Shown: piece after piece, positions 1-8,384 of the stretch
How positions within the stretch are numbered: the first letter of the stretch is position 1
Layout: each line of letters opens with the position of its first letter
Assembly (NCBI GenBank): GCA_035716025.1
Contig: DASTKH010000041.1
Location: 124,001-188,000 of the forward strand
Reading direction: 5' to 3'
DNA length: 64,000 bases
Origin: JADGHE01 sp035716025
Lineage (GTDB): Bacteria; Pseudomonadota; Alphaproteobacteria; Rhizobiales; Xanthobacteraceae
Notes under the pieces: model-generated
Database searches by the model: none
The model's input: the letters and a program-made list of their open reading frames with translations, nothing else
Told to the model about the DNA's origin: nothing
Made by a program: the position numbers and the translations under genes

Positions 1-243
1 CCGGGCCGCAGCCTCGCGCGCAGGAACGCGTTCTTCCGGCCCGTGCGAAGTGTGACTCCTTTGCAACGCGCGGCGGCAAACGCGCGCGGCCTCCCGCGAA
101 CCAGCCGAAATCGCCCAAAAAGGCAGCAACTGCCGCACGAATGAACTTGCCGGTGTGCCGGCGGCGGTGGCGGAATGCTGCCTGTTCGCTCGGTCGTCTC
201 GTCGGGGCGAACGGACGGTAGCCTGCGAAAAATGGGGCGCAAG

Positions 244-1197
244 ATGCGAAGAACGACGCTTTCCGCTGCATTGATGCTGGCGGCTTCCGTGGCTCCGGCC
301 GCGGCGGCCGATCTCATGTACAAGGCTCCGCCCGCGCCGCCTCCGCCTGCGCCGTCCATGTTCGACATCGCCTTCGGGGCCGGGGTTGCCTCCGACTACA
401 ATTTCCGCGGCATTTCGCAGTCGGACCGCGGTCCCTCGGTCAGCGCCTATTTCGAGCCGCGATTCAAGATCACGCCCAATTTCGAGCTCTATGCGGGCAT
501 CGGCGCGCTGAGCGTGAAACTGCCCACGGACCCGACCGCCGAGGTCGATCTCTATGCGGGCATCCGACCGACCTTCGGGCCGCTCAGCTTCGATTTCGGT
601 CTCCTCTACTACTACTACCCGAAGGAATCGCAGGTCTTTGTGCTGCCCACGCTTGGCCCGGTCGGCTTCGGCTTCCCGACCACACAGCCGGGCGGCAATC
701 CCGCCTATGTGCCGTGGACGAAGGCCAACACCGATTTTCTCGAATTCTACGCCAAGGCTGCCTACGTTTTCGCCGACATCGTCACCGTCGGGGCCAATCT
801 CTTCTATGCGGACGACTGGCTGAACACCGGCGCGCACGGCACATACGCATCGCTGACCGCCAAGGTCGCGGCGCCCTCGGGCTTGTTCGGCCCCGATCTC
901 GGCGCCTATGCGTCGGGCGAGCTCGGGCGCTACTGGCTTGGCCGGACCGATGCCTTCTTCGGCAATGTGCAACTGCCGGATTATACTTATTGGAACCTGG
1001 GCGTCGGGCTGACCTACAAGGCGTTCACGCTCGACTTTCGCTACCACGATACGAACGCGACCCAGGCGGAGTGTTTCGTGCTGACCGGCGATCTCAACGG
1101 GCTTGATACCGGCAGCCGGCCCGGCCGCTCGCGCTGGTGCAGCTCCGCTTTCATCGTAAAACTTTCGGCGGACACGACTCTGTCGGCACTCAAATAG
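244..1197 (+). CDS. TorF-family putative outer-membrane porin (Gcw_chp type)
   Basis: A 317-residue exported protein. The N-terminus has an Arg-Arg-Thr start, a hydrophobic stretch and an Ala-Ala-Ala cleavage region, followed by a Pro-rich linker. The mature part opens with the phrase GAGVASDYNFRGISQS, which is the hallmark of the Gcw_chp/TorF putative porin family (known as TIGR02001). The rest is rich in aromatic residues and alternating strands, as expected for an outer-membrane barrel. I chose the ATG at 244 because it leads straight into the signal peptide; an in-frame ATG at 175 adds only a basic, low-complexity stretch. The gene stands alone and ends at a strong terminator. The transported solute cannot be inferred. 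The 243 bases before the gene hold no gene that I can recognise. Confidence 0.85.
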   Translation: MRRTTLSAALMLAASVAPAAAADLMYKAPPAPPPPAPSMFDIAFGAGVASDYNFRGISQSDRGPSVSAYFEPRFKITPNFELYAGIGALSVKLPTDPTAEVDLYAGIRPTFGPLSFDFGLLYYYYPKESQVFVLPTLGPVGFGFPTTQPGGNPAYVPWTKANTDFLEFYAKAAYVFADIVTVGANLFYADDWLNTGAHGTYASLTAKVAAPSGLFGPDLGAYASGELGRYWLGRTDAFFGNVQLPDYTYWNLGVGLTYKAFTLDFRYHDTNATQAECFVLTGDLNGLDTGSRPGRSRWCSSAFIVKLSADTTLSALK

Positions 1198-1234
1198 CCG
1201 CGGCGTGTCGGCAGCGACACGCGCCATGCAAGAA

Positions 1235-1255
1235 GCGGGGCCCTGGGGGCCCCGC
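1235..1255 (+). terminator. Rho-independent terminator after the porin gene
   Basis: Perfect 9-bp GC stem (GCGGGGCCC / GGGCCCCGC) with a three-base loop, followed by TTTCATTTT. It lies 37 bases after the porin stop codon and before the leader of the TRAP operon, so it separates the two units. Confidence 0.85.
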
Positions 1256-1460
1256 TTTCATTTTGACTGCGAAATACGCACAGCCTCCCAGCGTGTCTTG
1301 TCCACGCTGCCGAATTCGTCCACACTGCGGACGCAACGATCGGCGGTCGGTCCGGATCGTTGCGGGGGAGCCGGGGGCACCGGGCGGTCCCGTATCGACA
1401 CACGGTTTTGAGGCACGGCCCAATCAGAAGGCCGTTCCGGTGAAAGGGAGAGGAAACACC

Positions 1461-2561
1461 ATGGGCAGCAACAAACCGGTCACCACGCGTCGCTCCGTCG
1501 TCGCGGGTCTTGCGGGGGCTGCGGTCGCAGCGCCGTTTATCCGCAACGCCGAAGCCGCCGAGACCATTACCTGGAAGGTACAGACGTCCTGGCCGGCCGG
1601 CGTCGGTCTCAACACGTTCAAGGCCTGGTGCAATTCGATCAAGGAAAAGACGGGAGGCGAATTGGAGTTCAAGCCGTTCGCCGCCAAGGAGATCGTCGGG
1701 GACTTCGAACTGCTTGACGGCGTCAAGAACGGCGTGCTCGAGGCCATGAACTCGTTCACGCTCTATTGGGCGGGAAAGATTCCGGCCACGGCCTTTCTGT
1801 CCTCGTATCTTATGGGCCTGCGTCATCCGCACGAGTGGGATGTCTTCTTCTACTCCAAGGACGGCCTCAAGATGGCGCGGGAGATTTTCGCGAAGCAGGG
1901 CCTCTACTATGTCGGCCGCATCCATCACGGCCCGAACATCGTCCACGCGAAAAAGCCGATCCGCTCGATCGAAGACTTCAAGGGACTGAAACTGCGTGTG
2001 CCCGGCGGCATGATCGCCGAAGGCTTTGCGGCAATCGGCGCGAGGACGACGCTCTTGCCGGGCGGCGAAGTTTTCTCGGCGCTCGAAAAGGGCACGGTCG
2101 ATGCGGCGGACTATACTGGGCCGGCGGTCAACTGGGACCTCGGCTTCCAGCAGGTCACAAAATACATCTGGATGGGACCGCCCGGCCTTGAGTCCATCTA
2201 TCAACCCGTCGACCTGATGGATTTCGTGGTCCACCAGAACGTCTGGAACAAGCTGTCGCCGAGAATGAAGCTGTGGGTGGAGAACGAGATCGAAGCCTAT
2301 TCGGCCCTGCACCACGGCGCGATCCAGAAGGCCGACATGGAAGCGTGGGACAAATTCATCAAGGCGGGTACGGAGATCAATCGTCTGCCGTTCGAGGATC
2401 TCGAGAAGTTCCAGCGCGTCGCGGTGCCGATCTGGTTCAAGTGGGCGAACAAGGACAAGGACGCCGCCCGCGTGTTCAAGGCACAGCTCGAAATCATGGA
2501 GTCGCCGAGCTTCGGCTACGTCACGCCGGACATGTATAAGGGCCAGAAGCTCGATCTGTGA
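1461..2561 (+). CDS. TRAP transporter substrate-binding protein, DctP family (TakP-like)
   Basis: Periplasmic binding protein of 366 residues for a tripartite ATP-independent transporter. The start at 1461 follows the purine-rich AGGGAGAGG by 7 bases. A twin-arginine motif (R10-R11 in TTRRSVVAG) precedes a hydrophobic stretch and an AEAAE cleavage region, so Tat export is likely. The phrases LRVPGGMIAEGF, LPGGEVFSALEKG and YTGPAVNWDLGF match the branch that includes the alpha-keto-acid binder TakP and proteins labelled mannitol/chloroaromatic transport. The conserved Arg in LRVPGG is the usual carboxylate ligand, which suggests an organic-acid substrate. DctQ and DctM follow on the same strand. 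The exact ligand is not known. Confidence 0.92.
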   Translation: MGSNKPVTTRRSVVAGLAGAAVAAPFIRNAEAAETITWKVQTSWPAGVGLNTFKAWCNSIKEKTGGELEFKPFAAKEIVGDFELLDGVKNGVLEAMNSFTLYWAGKIPATAFLSSYLMGLRHPHEWDVFFYSKDGLKMAREIFAKQGLYYVGRIHHGPNIVHAKKPIRSIEDFKGLKLRVPGGMIAEGFAAIGARTTLLPGGEVFSALEKGTVDAADYTGPAVNWDLGFQQVTKYIWMGPPGLESIYQPVDLMDFVVHQNVWNKLSPRMKLWVENEIEAYSALHHGAIQKADMEAWDKFIKAGTEINRLPFEDLEKFQRVAVPIWFKWANKDKDAARVFKAQLEIMESPSFGYVTPDMYKGQKLDL

Positions 2562-2681
2562 TCCTCTTGCCGGCGCGCCGGACGCGGCGCAGCCCACGGT
2601 GCGGCCGATCTTTCGGCCGCACCCCCCGGCGAACCTCTTTCGTCGGGCGCTTCGCCCAAGCTTGTGTGATCGAGACTCCGC

Positions 2682-3806
2682 ATGCCGAACCTCAATTTCG
2701 TGCTGCCCCATTGGATGTATTGGGGCGGCCTGCTCGTCTTTCCGCTCGTCGCGATGTATCTCGTGAGGCGTCAGCGGCGGCGCGGCGCGCCGCGGGAGGC
2801 CTCGCTCTTCCTCGCCTATCTCTTCTGGCTCACGGCGGGATTGTGGGGCTTGCACCGGTTCTATGTGCGCAGCCTCTGGGGTTTCGCCTATCTGCCGGTC
2901 TTCCTCGGAATTCTGTTCCTCAACGGCGTCGTGCGCGATCGCCTTGAAGACGTCTCGCGCACGCGCGCCTCCTACGAGAGCGCGCAGCATCAGCTCAACC
3001 GCCTGCGGCCGCACGAGGGGGTGACGCTCGCGCCCGAGGCGGCACAGCGCCTGAAAGCGGCGGAAGACAAGGAAGCCGAAACGAAGGAGGCCTTCGCCGC
3101 GGCGTCCGCCGAGCTCGCGCGTCAGCGCAACTTTTCGCAATGGCTCGCGCTACTGCTCGCCGCGATGCTCATCGTCGATGCGGTGCTCCTGCCGTCGCTG
3201 GTGCGCGCCGCCCGCGAGAACGATGCGGCGCGTGCAACCGCGCCGACGGAGCCGCCGGTTCCCGATATTCCGCCGATCGGCACCCACGAGGATCCGACTC
3301 TCGGCCTCCATTCGCGCCTCACCGATTGGATCGAAAGGCTCAATGGGCGGGTCGGTGAGTTCGTTGCCTATTGGTCGATGATCGCCGTGTTCGTCTACTA
3401 CTACGAGGTGCTCGCCCGGTACGTCTTCAATTCCCCGACCAATTGGGTTCACGAGAGCATGTTTCTGATGTTCGGGATGCAATACGTGCTTTCGGGCGCC
3501 TATGCGTATCGCGAGGACCAGCACGTTCGCGTCGACGTGCTCTACACGAAACTGTCCCAGCGCGGCAAGGCGATCGCCGACATCGTGACCTCGGTCTTCT
3601 TTTTCATCTTCATTCTGACGATGGTCTGGACCGGCGCACGCTTCGCGCTCGACGCGGTCAACAACTGGGAAGTGTCGTTCACCGAATGGGGCGTGCAGTA
3701 CTGGGTGGTGAAGCTGACGCTGCCGATCGGAGCCGCGCTGCTCGCGCTCCAGGGCCTCGCCAAACTCGTCAAGGACGTCCTTCTCGTGGCGCGCGGGGGC
3801 GCCTGA
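2682..3806 (+). CDS. TRAP transporter small permease (DctQ) fused to a TM2-like N-terminal region
   Basis: The 374-residue length is about twice that of a typical DctQ. The DctQ part is C-terminal (about residues 222-370), recognisable from the four-helix layout and the phrase YYEVLARYVFNSPTNWVHE. The N-terminal half is different: a membrane segment (11-28), then a hydrophobic pair at about 41-80 containing GLWGLHRFYV, the pattern of TM2 domains (PF05154). A charged, Ala/Glu-rich stretch at about 85-150 follows and is likely to form a coiled coil, then another membrane helix at 153-175. The start at 2682 is the first ATG and has no strong ribosome site. DctM begins four bases after the stop, so the two permease subunits are translationally linked. 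The role of the extension is unknown. Confidence 0.85.
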   Translation: MPNLNFVLPHWMYWGGLLVFPLVAMYLVRRQRRRGAPREASLFLAYLFWLTAGLWGLHRFYVRSLWGFAYLPVFLGILFLNGVVRDRLEDVSRTRASYESAQHQLNRLRPHEGVTLAPEAAQRLKAAEDKEAETKEAFAAASAELARQRNFSQWLALLLAAMLIVDAVLLPSLVRAARENDAARATAPTEPPVPDIPPIGTHEDPTLGLHSRLTDWIERLNGRVGEFVAYWSMIAVFVYYYEVLARYVFNSPTNWVHESMFLMFGMQYVLSGAYAYREDQHVRVDVLYTKLSQRGKAIADIVTSVFFFIFILTMVWTGARFALDAVNNWEVSFTEWGVQYWVVKLTLPIGAALLALQGLAKLVKDVLLVARGGA

Positions 3807-3810
3807 AGCC

Positions 3811-5178
3811 ATGGGTCTCGAAATCGGAATTGAATGGCTGACGCTCCTGCTGTTCGGATCGTTGGCCATCCTGCTCGCTCTCGGTCTGCCGATGGCCTTC
3901 TGCACCGGCAGCCTGGCGACGATCTTCCTCTTCGTGTTCGGCTCGCCGGCCATCCTCAACATGATGCCGTCGCGCATCTTCCCGTTCATGACGGACTACC
4001 AGCTCTCGGCGGTTCCGCTGTTCATCTTCATGGCGGCGATGCTGGAGAAGGCCGGCATCATCGAGGAGCTGTTCGACGCGATCTACAAGTGGCTCGGCGG
4101 TCTCAAGGGGGGCCTTGCCGCCTCGACCGTGCTCGCCTGCACGGCGCTCGCCGCCATGGTGGGCGTGGTGGGGGCAACCGAGGTCACGATGGGCATGATC
4201 GCGCTGCCGGCCATGCTCAAGCGCGGCTACGACCAGAAGCTCGCCTGCGGCGCGCTGCTCGCCGGCGGCACCCTCGGCATTCTGATCCCGCCCTCGGTGA
4301 TGGCGATCGTCTATGCCGTGGTGGCGCAGCAGTCGCTCGGCGAGCTGCTCGTCGGTTCGATCTTTCCCGGCCTGCTGCTGTCCGGGCTTTATGTCGGCTA
4401 TATCCTCGTCCGCTGCTACATCAATCCGAAGCTCGGGCCCGCGCTGCCGCCGGAAGAACGAGTGGACTGGCGCGAGAAGCTGCGGCTGCTCAAGAACACC
4501 ATCGCGCCGATTCTGCTCATCATCCTCGTGCTGGGGGTTATCTTTGTCGGCATTGCAACGCCGGTGGAGGCTGCGGGCATCGGCACTTTCGGGGCGCTGT
4601 TCGTCTCCGCGCTCAACCGGCGTCTCACCTGGCCCGCGATCGAGGAGGCCGCGATGGCCACCTTGAAGGCGACCGCGATGGTGATGTGGATCTTCTTCGG
4701 CGCCACGATGTTCGTGGGCTTCTTTATCGTGAAGGGCGGCCAGACCTTCGTCGCCAATTCGATCCTCGGCACCGGGCTGCCGCCCTACGGCATCCTGCTG
4801 CTGATGATGGTGGTGCTGTTCGTGCTCGGCATGTTCCTCGACTGGGTCGGCATCCTTCTGCTCACGGTGCCGATCTTTCTGCCGATCATGAAGAGTCTCG
4901 AATGGGCCGGCGTGTTCGGTCTGCCGGGGGTGGCGCCGCAGGACGTCGCGCTGTGGTACGGCGTCATCTTCATGGTGAACATGCAGATGGCCTTCCTCAG
5001 CCCGCCCTTCGGCTATTCGCTCTTCTATCTCAAGAGCGTGGCGCCGCCAGAAGTGACGATGGCGACGATCTTCCGCGCCTCCGTGAGTTTCATGGTGCTG
5101 CAGTGGATCGGAGTCGGCTTGTGCATCATCTTTCCGCAGATCATTCTCTGGCTGCCGAGTTTGGTCTATACGCGCTGA
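3811..5178 (+). CDS. dctM: TRAP transporter large permease, DctM
   Basis: The 455-residue membrane protein is the translocating subunit of the TRAP system. About 12 hydrophobic segments are visible. Family phrases include GLPMAFCTGS near the start, the central GGTLGILIPPSVMAIVYAVV and FIVKGGQTFV, and a C-terminal FLSPPFGYSLFYLKSVAP. The length is normal for DctM (about 425-460). It sits between the fused DctQ (4-base gap) and an amidase gene that begins 9 bases after its stop, so all four genes are probably one transcript. The system would use a sodium or proton gradient, as known TRAP carriers do. Confidence 0.95.
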   Translation: MGLEIGIEWLTLLLFGSLAILLALGLPMAFCTGSLATIFLFVFGSPAILNMMPSRIFPFMTDYQLSAVPLFIFMAAMLEKAGIIEELFDAIYKWLGGLKGGLAASTVLACTALAAMVGVVGATEVTMGMIALPAMLKRGYDQKLACGALLAGGTLGILIPPSVMAIVYAVVAQQSLGELLVGSIFPGLLLSGLYVGYILVRCYINPKLGPALPPEERVDWREKLRLLKNTIAPILLIILVLGVIFVGIATPVEAAGIGTFGALFVSALNRRLTWPAIEEAAMATLKATAMVMWIFFGATMFVGFFIVKGGQTFVANSILGTGLPPYGILLLMMVVLFVLGMFLDWVGILLLTVPIFLPIMKSLEWAGVFGLPGVAPQDVALWYGVIFMVNMQMAFLSPPFGYSLFYLKSVAPPEVTMATIFRASVSFMVLQWIGVGLCIIFPQIILWLPSLVYTR

Positions 5179-5187
5179 AAGGTGATC

Positions 5188-6531
5188 ATGACGGACGAGT
5201 CCTTGCTGGCCCTGTCGGCTGCTGCGGCCGCTGAGGAACTGCGGCGGGGCGCTTTTTCCGCCGAAACCTATGCGCGGGCCTGGCTCGCCGCGGCAGAGGC
5301 CCGCGAAAAGGACGTGCGGGCCTTCATCCATTTCGATCCCGCACACGTGCTCGCGCAAGCGCGCGCGCTCGATGAGAGGCGCGAGGCGGGCGCGCCGCTC
5401 GGCGCCCTCCACGGTCTGCCGGTCGGCGTCAAGGACATCATCGACACGGCCGATTACCCGACCGAGAACGGCGCGGCGCTCTATGCCGGCCGCCGGCCGA
5501 CGCGCGACGCCACGGCGGTCGCGAGGTTGCGCGCAGCGGGCGCCGTCGTCTTCGCCAAGACCGTCACCACCGAGGTGGCCTTCCGCCATCCCGGCGCGAC
5601 CCGCAACCCGCACGATCTCACCCGCACGCCGGGGGGCTCCTCCTCGGGTTCCGCGGCGGCTGTTGCAGCCGGCATGCTGCCGCTCGCGATCGGCTCGCAG
5701 ACCGCGGGCTCGGTCATCCGGCCGGCGGCGTTTTGCGGCGTCATCGGCGTCAAGCCCACGCACGGGCTGATTTCACGCGCGGGCGTGATGCTGTTGTCGC
5801 GAAAGCTCGATCATCTCGGCGTCTTCGCCCGTACGGTGCCGGACGCCGCGCTGCTCATCGATGCGCTTGCGGGCTACGACCCGGAGGATGTCGATACGCG
5901 TCCGTTCGCGGCTCCGAATCTCGCCGCGGCGGCCGTGATGCCGTCCGCGCCCTCGCGGCTTGCCTTTGTCCGCACGCCCATGTGGGAGAAGGCCGATGCG
6001 GAGGCGCGCGCGGCGCTCGAGACCTTCGTCGCCGCGCTCGGTCCGCGCGCGCAGCCGCTCGACCTGCCGGACTGGTTCGGGGCCGGCTGGGAAGCCCACC
6101 GCGCGGTGATGGCGGCCGACATGGCGCATCGCCACGGGCCCCTCGTCGACCGGATGCCCGAGAAGGCGAGCGCGCCGCTCCGCGCAATGGTCGAGGAGGG
6201 ACGCGCCGTTTCGGCCGTGCGCTATCTCGATGCGCTGGCGCTCGCCGAGCGCATGACCCGCAGCTTGAAGGAGATTCTTGCAAGCTTCGACGCGATCGTC
6301 ACGCCGGCGGCCCCGGGCGTCGCCCCCAAGGGGCTGGGCTTCACGGGCGACCCGGTCTTCAATGCGCTGTGGACCTTCACCGGACTGCCGGCCGTGACGC
6401 TGCCGCTCCTGAAAGGAGAGGCGGGTCTGCCGCTCGGCGTGCAGCTCGTCGGCGCGCCGGGGGAGGATGCGCGCGTGCTCTCGATCGCCCAGTGGTTCAT
6501 GATGCGCGGTCGACAAGGCAAGCCGCATTGA
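5188..6531 (+). CDS. Amidase (amidase-signature family)
   Basis: A hydrolase of 447 residues that cleaves C-N amide bonds. The Ser-cisSer-Lys triad is visible with correct spacing: Lys82 in PVGVKDIID, Ser151 in TPGGSSSGSA and the nucleophile Ser175 in TAGSVIRPA, 24 residues after the cis-Ser. The ATG at 5188 is preferred over the in-frame GTG at 5182 because AAAGG lies directly before it. The gene is only 9 bases downstream of dctM, so the amidase probably acts on the imported compound or on its product. A GatA role is unlikely: no gatC or gatB is nearby and the context is transport. Substrate unknown. Confidence 0.9.
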   Translation: MTDESLLALSAAAAAEELRRGAFSAETYARAWLAAAEAREKDVRAFIHFDPAHVLAQARALDERREAGAPLGALHGLPVGVKDIIDTADYPTENGAALYAGRRPTRDATAVARLRAAGAVVFAKTVTTEVAFRHPGATRNPHDLTRTPGGSSSGSAAAVAAGMLPLAIGSQTAGSVIRPAAFCGVIGVKPTHGLISRAGVMLLSRKLDHLGVFARTVPDAALLIDALAGYDPEDVDTRPFAAPNLAAAAVMPSAPSRLAFVRTPMWEKADAEARAALETFVAALGPRAQPLDLPDWFGAGWEAHRAVMAADMAHRHGPLVDRMPEKASAPLRAMVEEGRAVSAVRYLDALALAERMTRSLKEILASFDAIVTPAAPGVAPKGLGFTGDPVFNALWTFTGLPAVTLPLLKGEAGLPLGVQLVGAPGEDARVLSIAQWFMMRGRQGKPH

Positions 6532-6627
6532 GACGGATGGGCAAGCGCTTTATCCGCGCCTGGAGGCCGCTCCGCGCCGGCTGTAAAATGCGGAGGCGCA
6601 GGGTCGTTCGGGTGGAGGGGGCGCGCC

Positions 6628-7035
6628 ATGCCGCGGATAGTCATTGCGATCGGAGCCATCCTCGCCGCGTGCGGCGCGGCCGCGGGCCAGCCCTGCGGCG
6701 AGGAGTGGCCTGACGCCGCCGCGGTCGAGACGTCCGGCTACACACTCAAGTTCCGCACCCGGCCGGCGAAGATTCGGATCGGCCAGCATTTCGCGATCGA
6801 GATGCTGGTGTGTCCGCGCGAGGGGGCGGCCTTGCCGCGCACGGTCGGGGTCGATGCCTTCATGCCCGAGCATCGCCACGGCATGAACTACAGGCCGGTG
6901 GTCAAAGCCCTGGGGCCGGGGCGCTTCCAGGCGGACGGCCTGATGTTGCACATGCCCGGCCGCTGGGAATTCCGCTTCGACGTCGAACGACAGGGGCGGA
7001 CGGAACGGCTCACCCGCGACGTCGTGCTGAAATGA
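6628..7035 (+). CDS. YtkA-like (FixH-like) secreted protein, possible copper-related role
   Basis: Short protein of 135 residues with an export signal. LAAC at residues 12-15 could serve as a lipobox, so it may be a lipoprotein. The rest is one small beta-sandwich domain resembling YtkA-like domains (PF13115). Two features are typical of this fold: FMPEHRHGMN (H82, H84, M86) and GLMLHMPGRWEFRF (M106, H108, M109). These Met/His clusters resemble copper sites, but metal binding is my inference. Its stop overlaps the start of the next gene by four bases (ATGA), so it is translationally coupled to a MauG-type dihaem cytochrome. Confidence 0.75.
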   Translation: MPRIVIAIGAILAACGAAAGQPCGEEWPDAAAVETSGYTLKFRTRPAKIRIGQHFAIEMLVCPREGAALPRTVGVDAFMPEHRHGMNYRPVVKALGPGRFQADGLMLHMPGRWEFRFDVERQGRTERLTRDVVLK

Positions 7036-8300
7036 TCCGTCTCCTCCGGATGGTCCTGGCGCTTTGCGTTCTGCTGCTCGCCGGCCTGTTGCGTCCGGCG
7101 GCCGAACCGGCGCTTGTGACCTTCACGCCCGAGGAGACGGACATGATCCTCGCGCACGGGCCGTGGCCGGTGCCGTGGCAGCGCGATGCGAGCAACCGCG
7201 TTTCCGGTCGTCCCGAGGCGATCGCCTTCGGCCGCAGGCTGTTCTTCGACACGCGGCTTTCCGCAACGGGCACGGTCTCCTGCGCCACCTGCCATCAGCC
7301 CGACCGCTTCTGGACCGACGGGCGCCCGCTCGGGCGCGCGCTCGCCGAGGTCGATCGCAACACGCCGACGCTCGCTAACGTGCGGCTCAACCGATGGTTC
7401 GGCTGGGATGGCGCGAACGACAATCTCTGGGCCCAGAGCTTCCGGCCGCTGCTCGATCCGCGCGAACTCGGCGCGACGGAAGGAAAGATCGCAGAAGCGA
7501 TCCGCAACCAGGCCGACCTCCTGTGCGGTTATCGGCGTGCGTTCGGCGAGGAACCGCCGGCCGACGACGAGCGGCTCGTGGTCGACGTCGGCAAGGCGCT
7601 TGCGGCCTTCGCCGAAACGCTCGTGACGGGCCGCACGTCGTTCGACGATTTCCGCGATGCCCTCGCAAGGGGAGATCGCGCTGGCGCGGCCGCCTATCCG
7701 GCGGCAGCGCAGCGCGGCCTGAAGATTTTTGTGGGGCGTGGACGCTGCAGCCTCTGCCATTTCGGCCCGAATTTCACGCATGGGGAATTCCACGAAATCG
7801 GCATTCCGATCTATCGCAAGGCGGGCGGCGTGGACTGGGGCCGCTACCAGGGCATCAAGCTTCTGCGCGCGAGCCGCTTCAACCTCCTCGGCGCTTTCAA
7901 TGACGATCCGCGCCGCGCGCAAGGCGCGCCGACGCGTTACGTCGACCTCTTGCCGCAGACTTTTGAACAGTTCCGCGTGCCCTCGCTGCGCAACGTGGCG
8001 CTCACCGCGCCCTATATGCACAACGGCCATTTCGCGAGCCTGGCCGAGATCGTGCGGCACTATTCGGAGATCGACCCGGGTAAGCTGCACGTCGCCCATG
8101 TCTATTTCACCGACGGCACGCCGGAGGACGGCGATCCGCCGCCCGCGGACACGACGCTCAGGCCGTTGCACCTGAGCGCGCAGGAAATCGCCGATGTGGT
8201 GGCCTTCCTTGAAACGCTAACCGAAAAGGCACCGGCGCCGCCCGCGGCGGACAGCGAAGCCTGCCCGGCACCGTCGCGCTCGGCGCGGGGAGGGTCGTGA
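7032..8300 (+). CDS. MauG / cytochrome c peroxidase-family dihaem protein
   Basis: Periplasmic protein of 422 residues with an N-terminal signal and two c-type haem sites, CATCH at 84-88 and CSLCH at 239-243. The spacing of about 155 residues is typical of bacterial cytochrome c peroxidases and MauG-like oxidases. The C-terminal phrase LRNVALTAPYMHNGHF (about 319-334) is the conserved block that carries the distal or axial ligand region of the second haem. Family members reduce hydrogen peroxide or oxidise protein side chains; which of these applies here cannot be told. I set the start at the ATG overlapping the YtkA-like stop because it opens a clean signal peptide. A longer in-frame reading upstream overlaps the previous gene and looks spurious. 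Confidence 0.88.
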   Translation: MIRLLRMVLALCVLLLAGLLRPAAEPALVTFTPEETDMILAHGPWPVPWQRDASNRVSGRPEAIAFGRRLFFDTRLSATGTVSCATCHQPDRFWTDGRPLGRALAEVDRNTPTLANVRLNRWFGWDGANDNLWAQSFRPLLDPRELGATEGKIAEAIRNQADLLCGYRRAFGEEPPADDERLVVDVGKALAAFAETLVTGRTSFDDFRDALARGDRAGAAAYPAAAQRGLKIFVGRGRCSLCHFGPNFTHGEFHEIGIPIYRKAGGVDWGRYQGIKLLRASRFNLLGAFNDDPRRAQGAPTRYVDLLPQTFEQFRVPSLRNVALTAPYMHNGHFASLAEIVRHYSEIDPGKLHVAHVYFTDGTPEDGDPPPADTTLRPLHLSAQEIADVVAFLETLTEKAPAPPAADSEACPAPSRSARGGS

Positions 8301-8384
8301 GAAGCCATTGCCCGGGGCGCAGTCGGCCCCTAGCATTCACCCTTCATTCTTCAGCAACTCGACAAAACCAAAGGGGAGGAAGCG

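Noticed and set aside
1041..3140. Open frame of about 700 codons on the minus strand
   Set aside because: It runs antisense through the porin end, DctP and the DctQ start, and matches no protein family.
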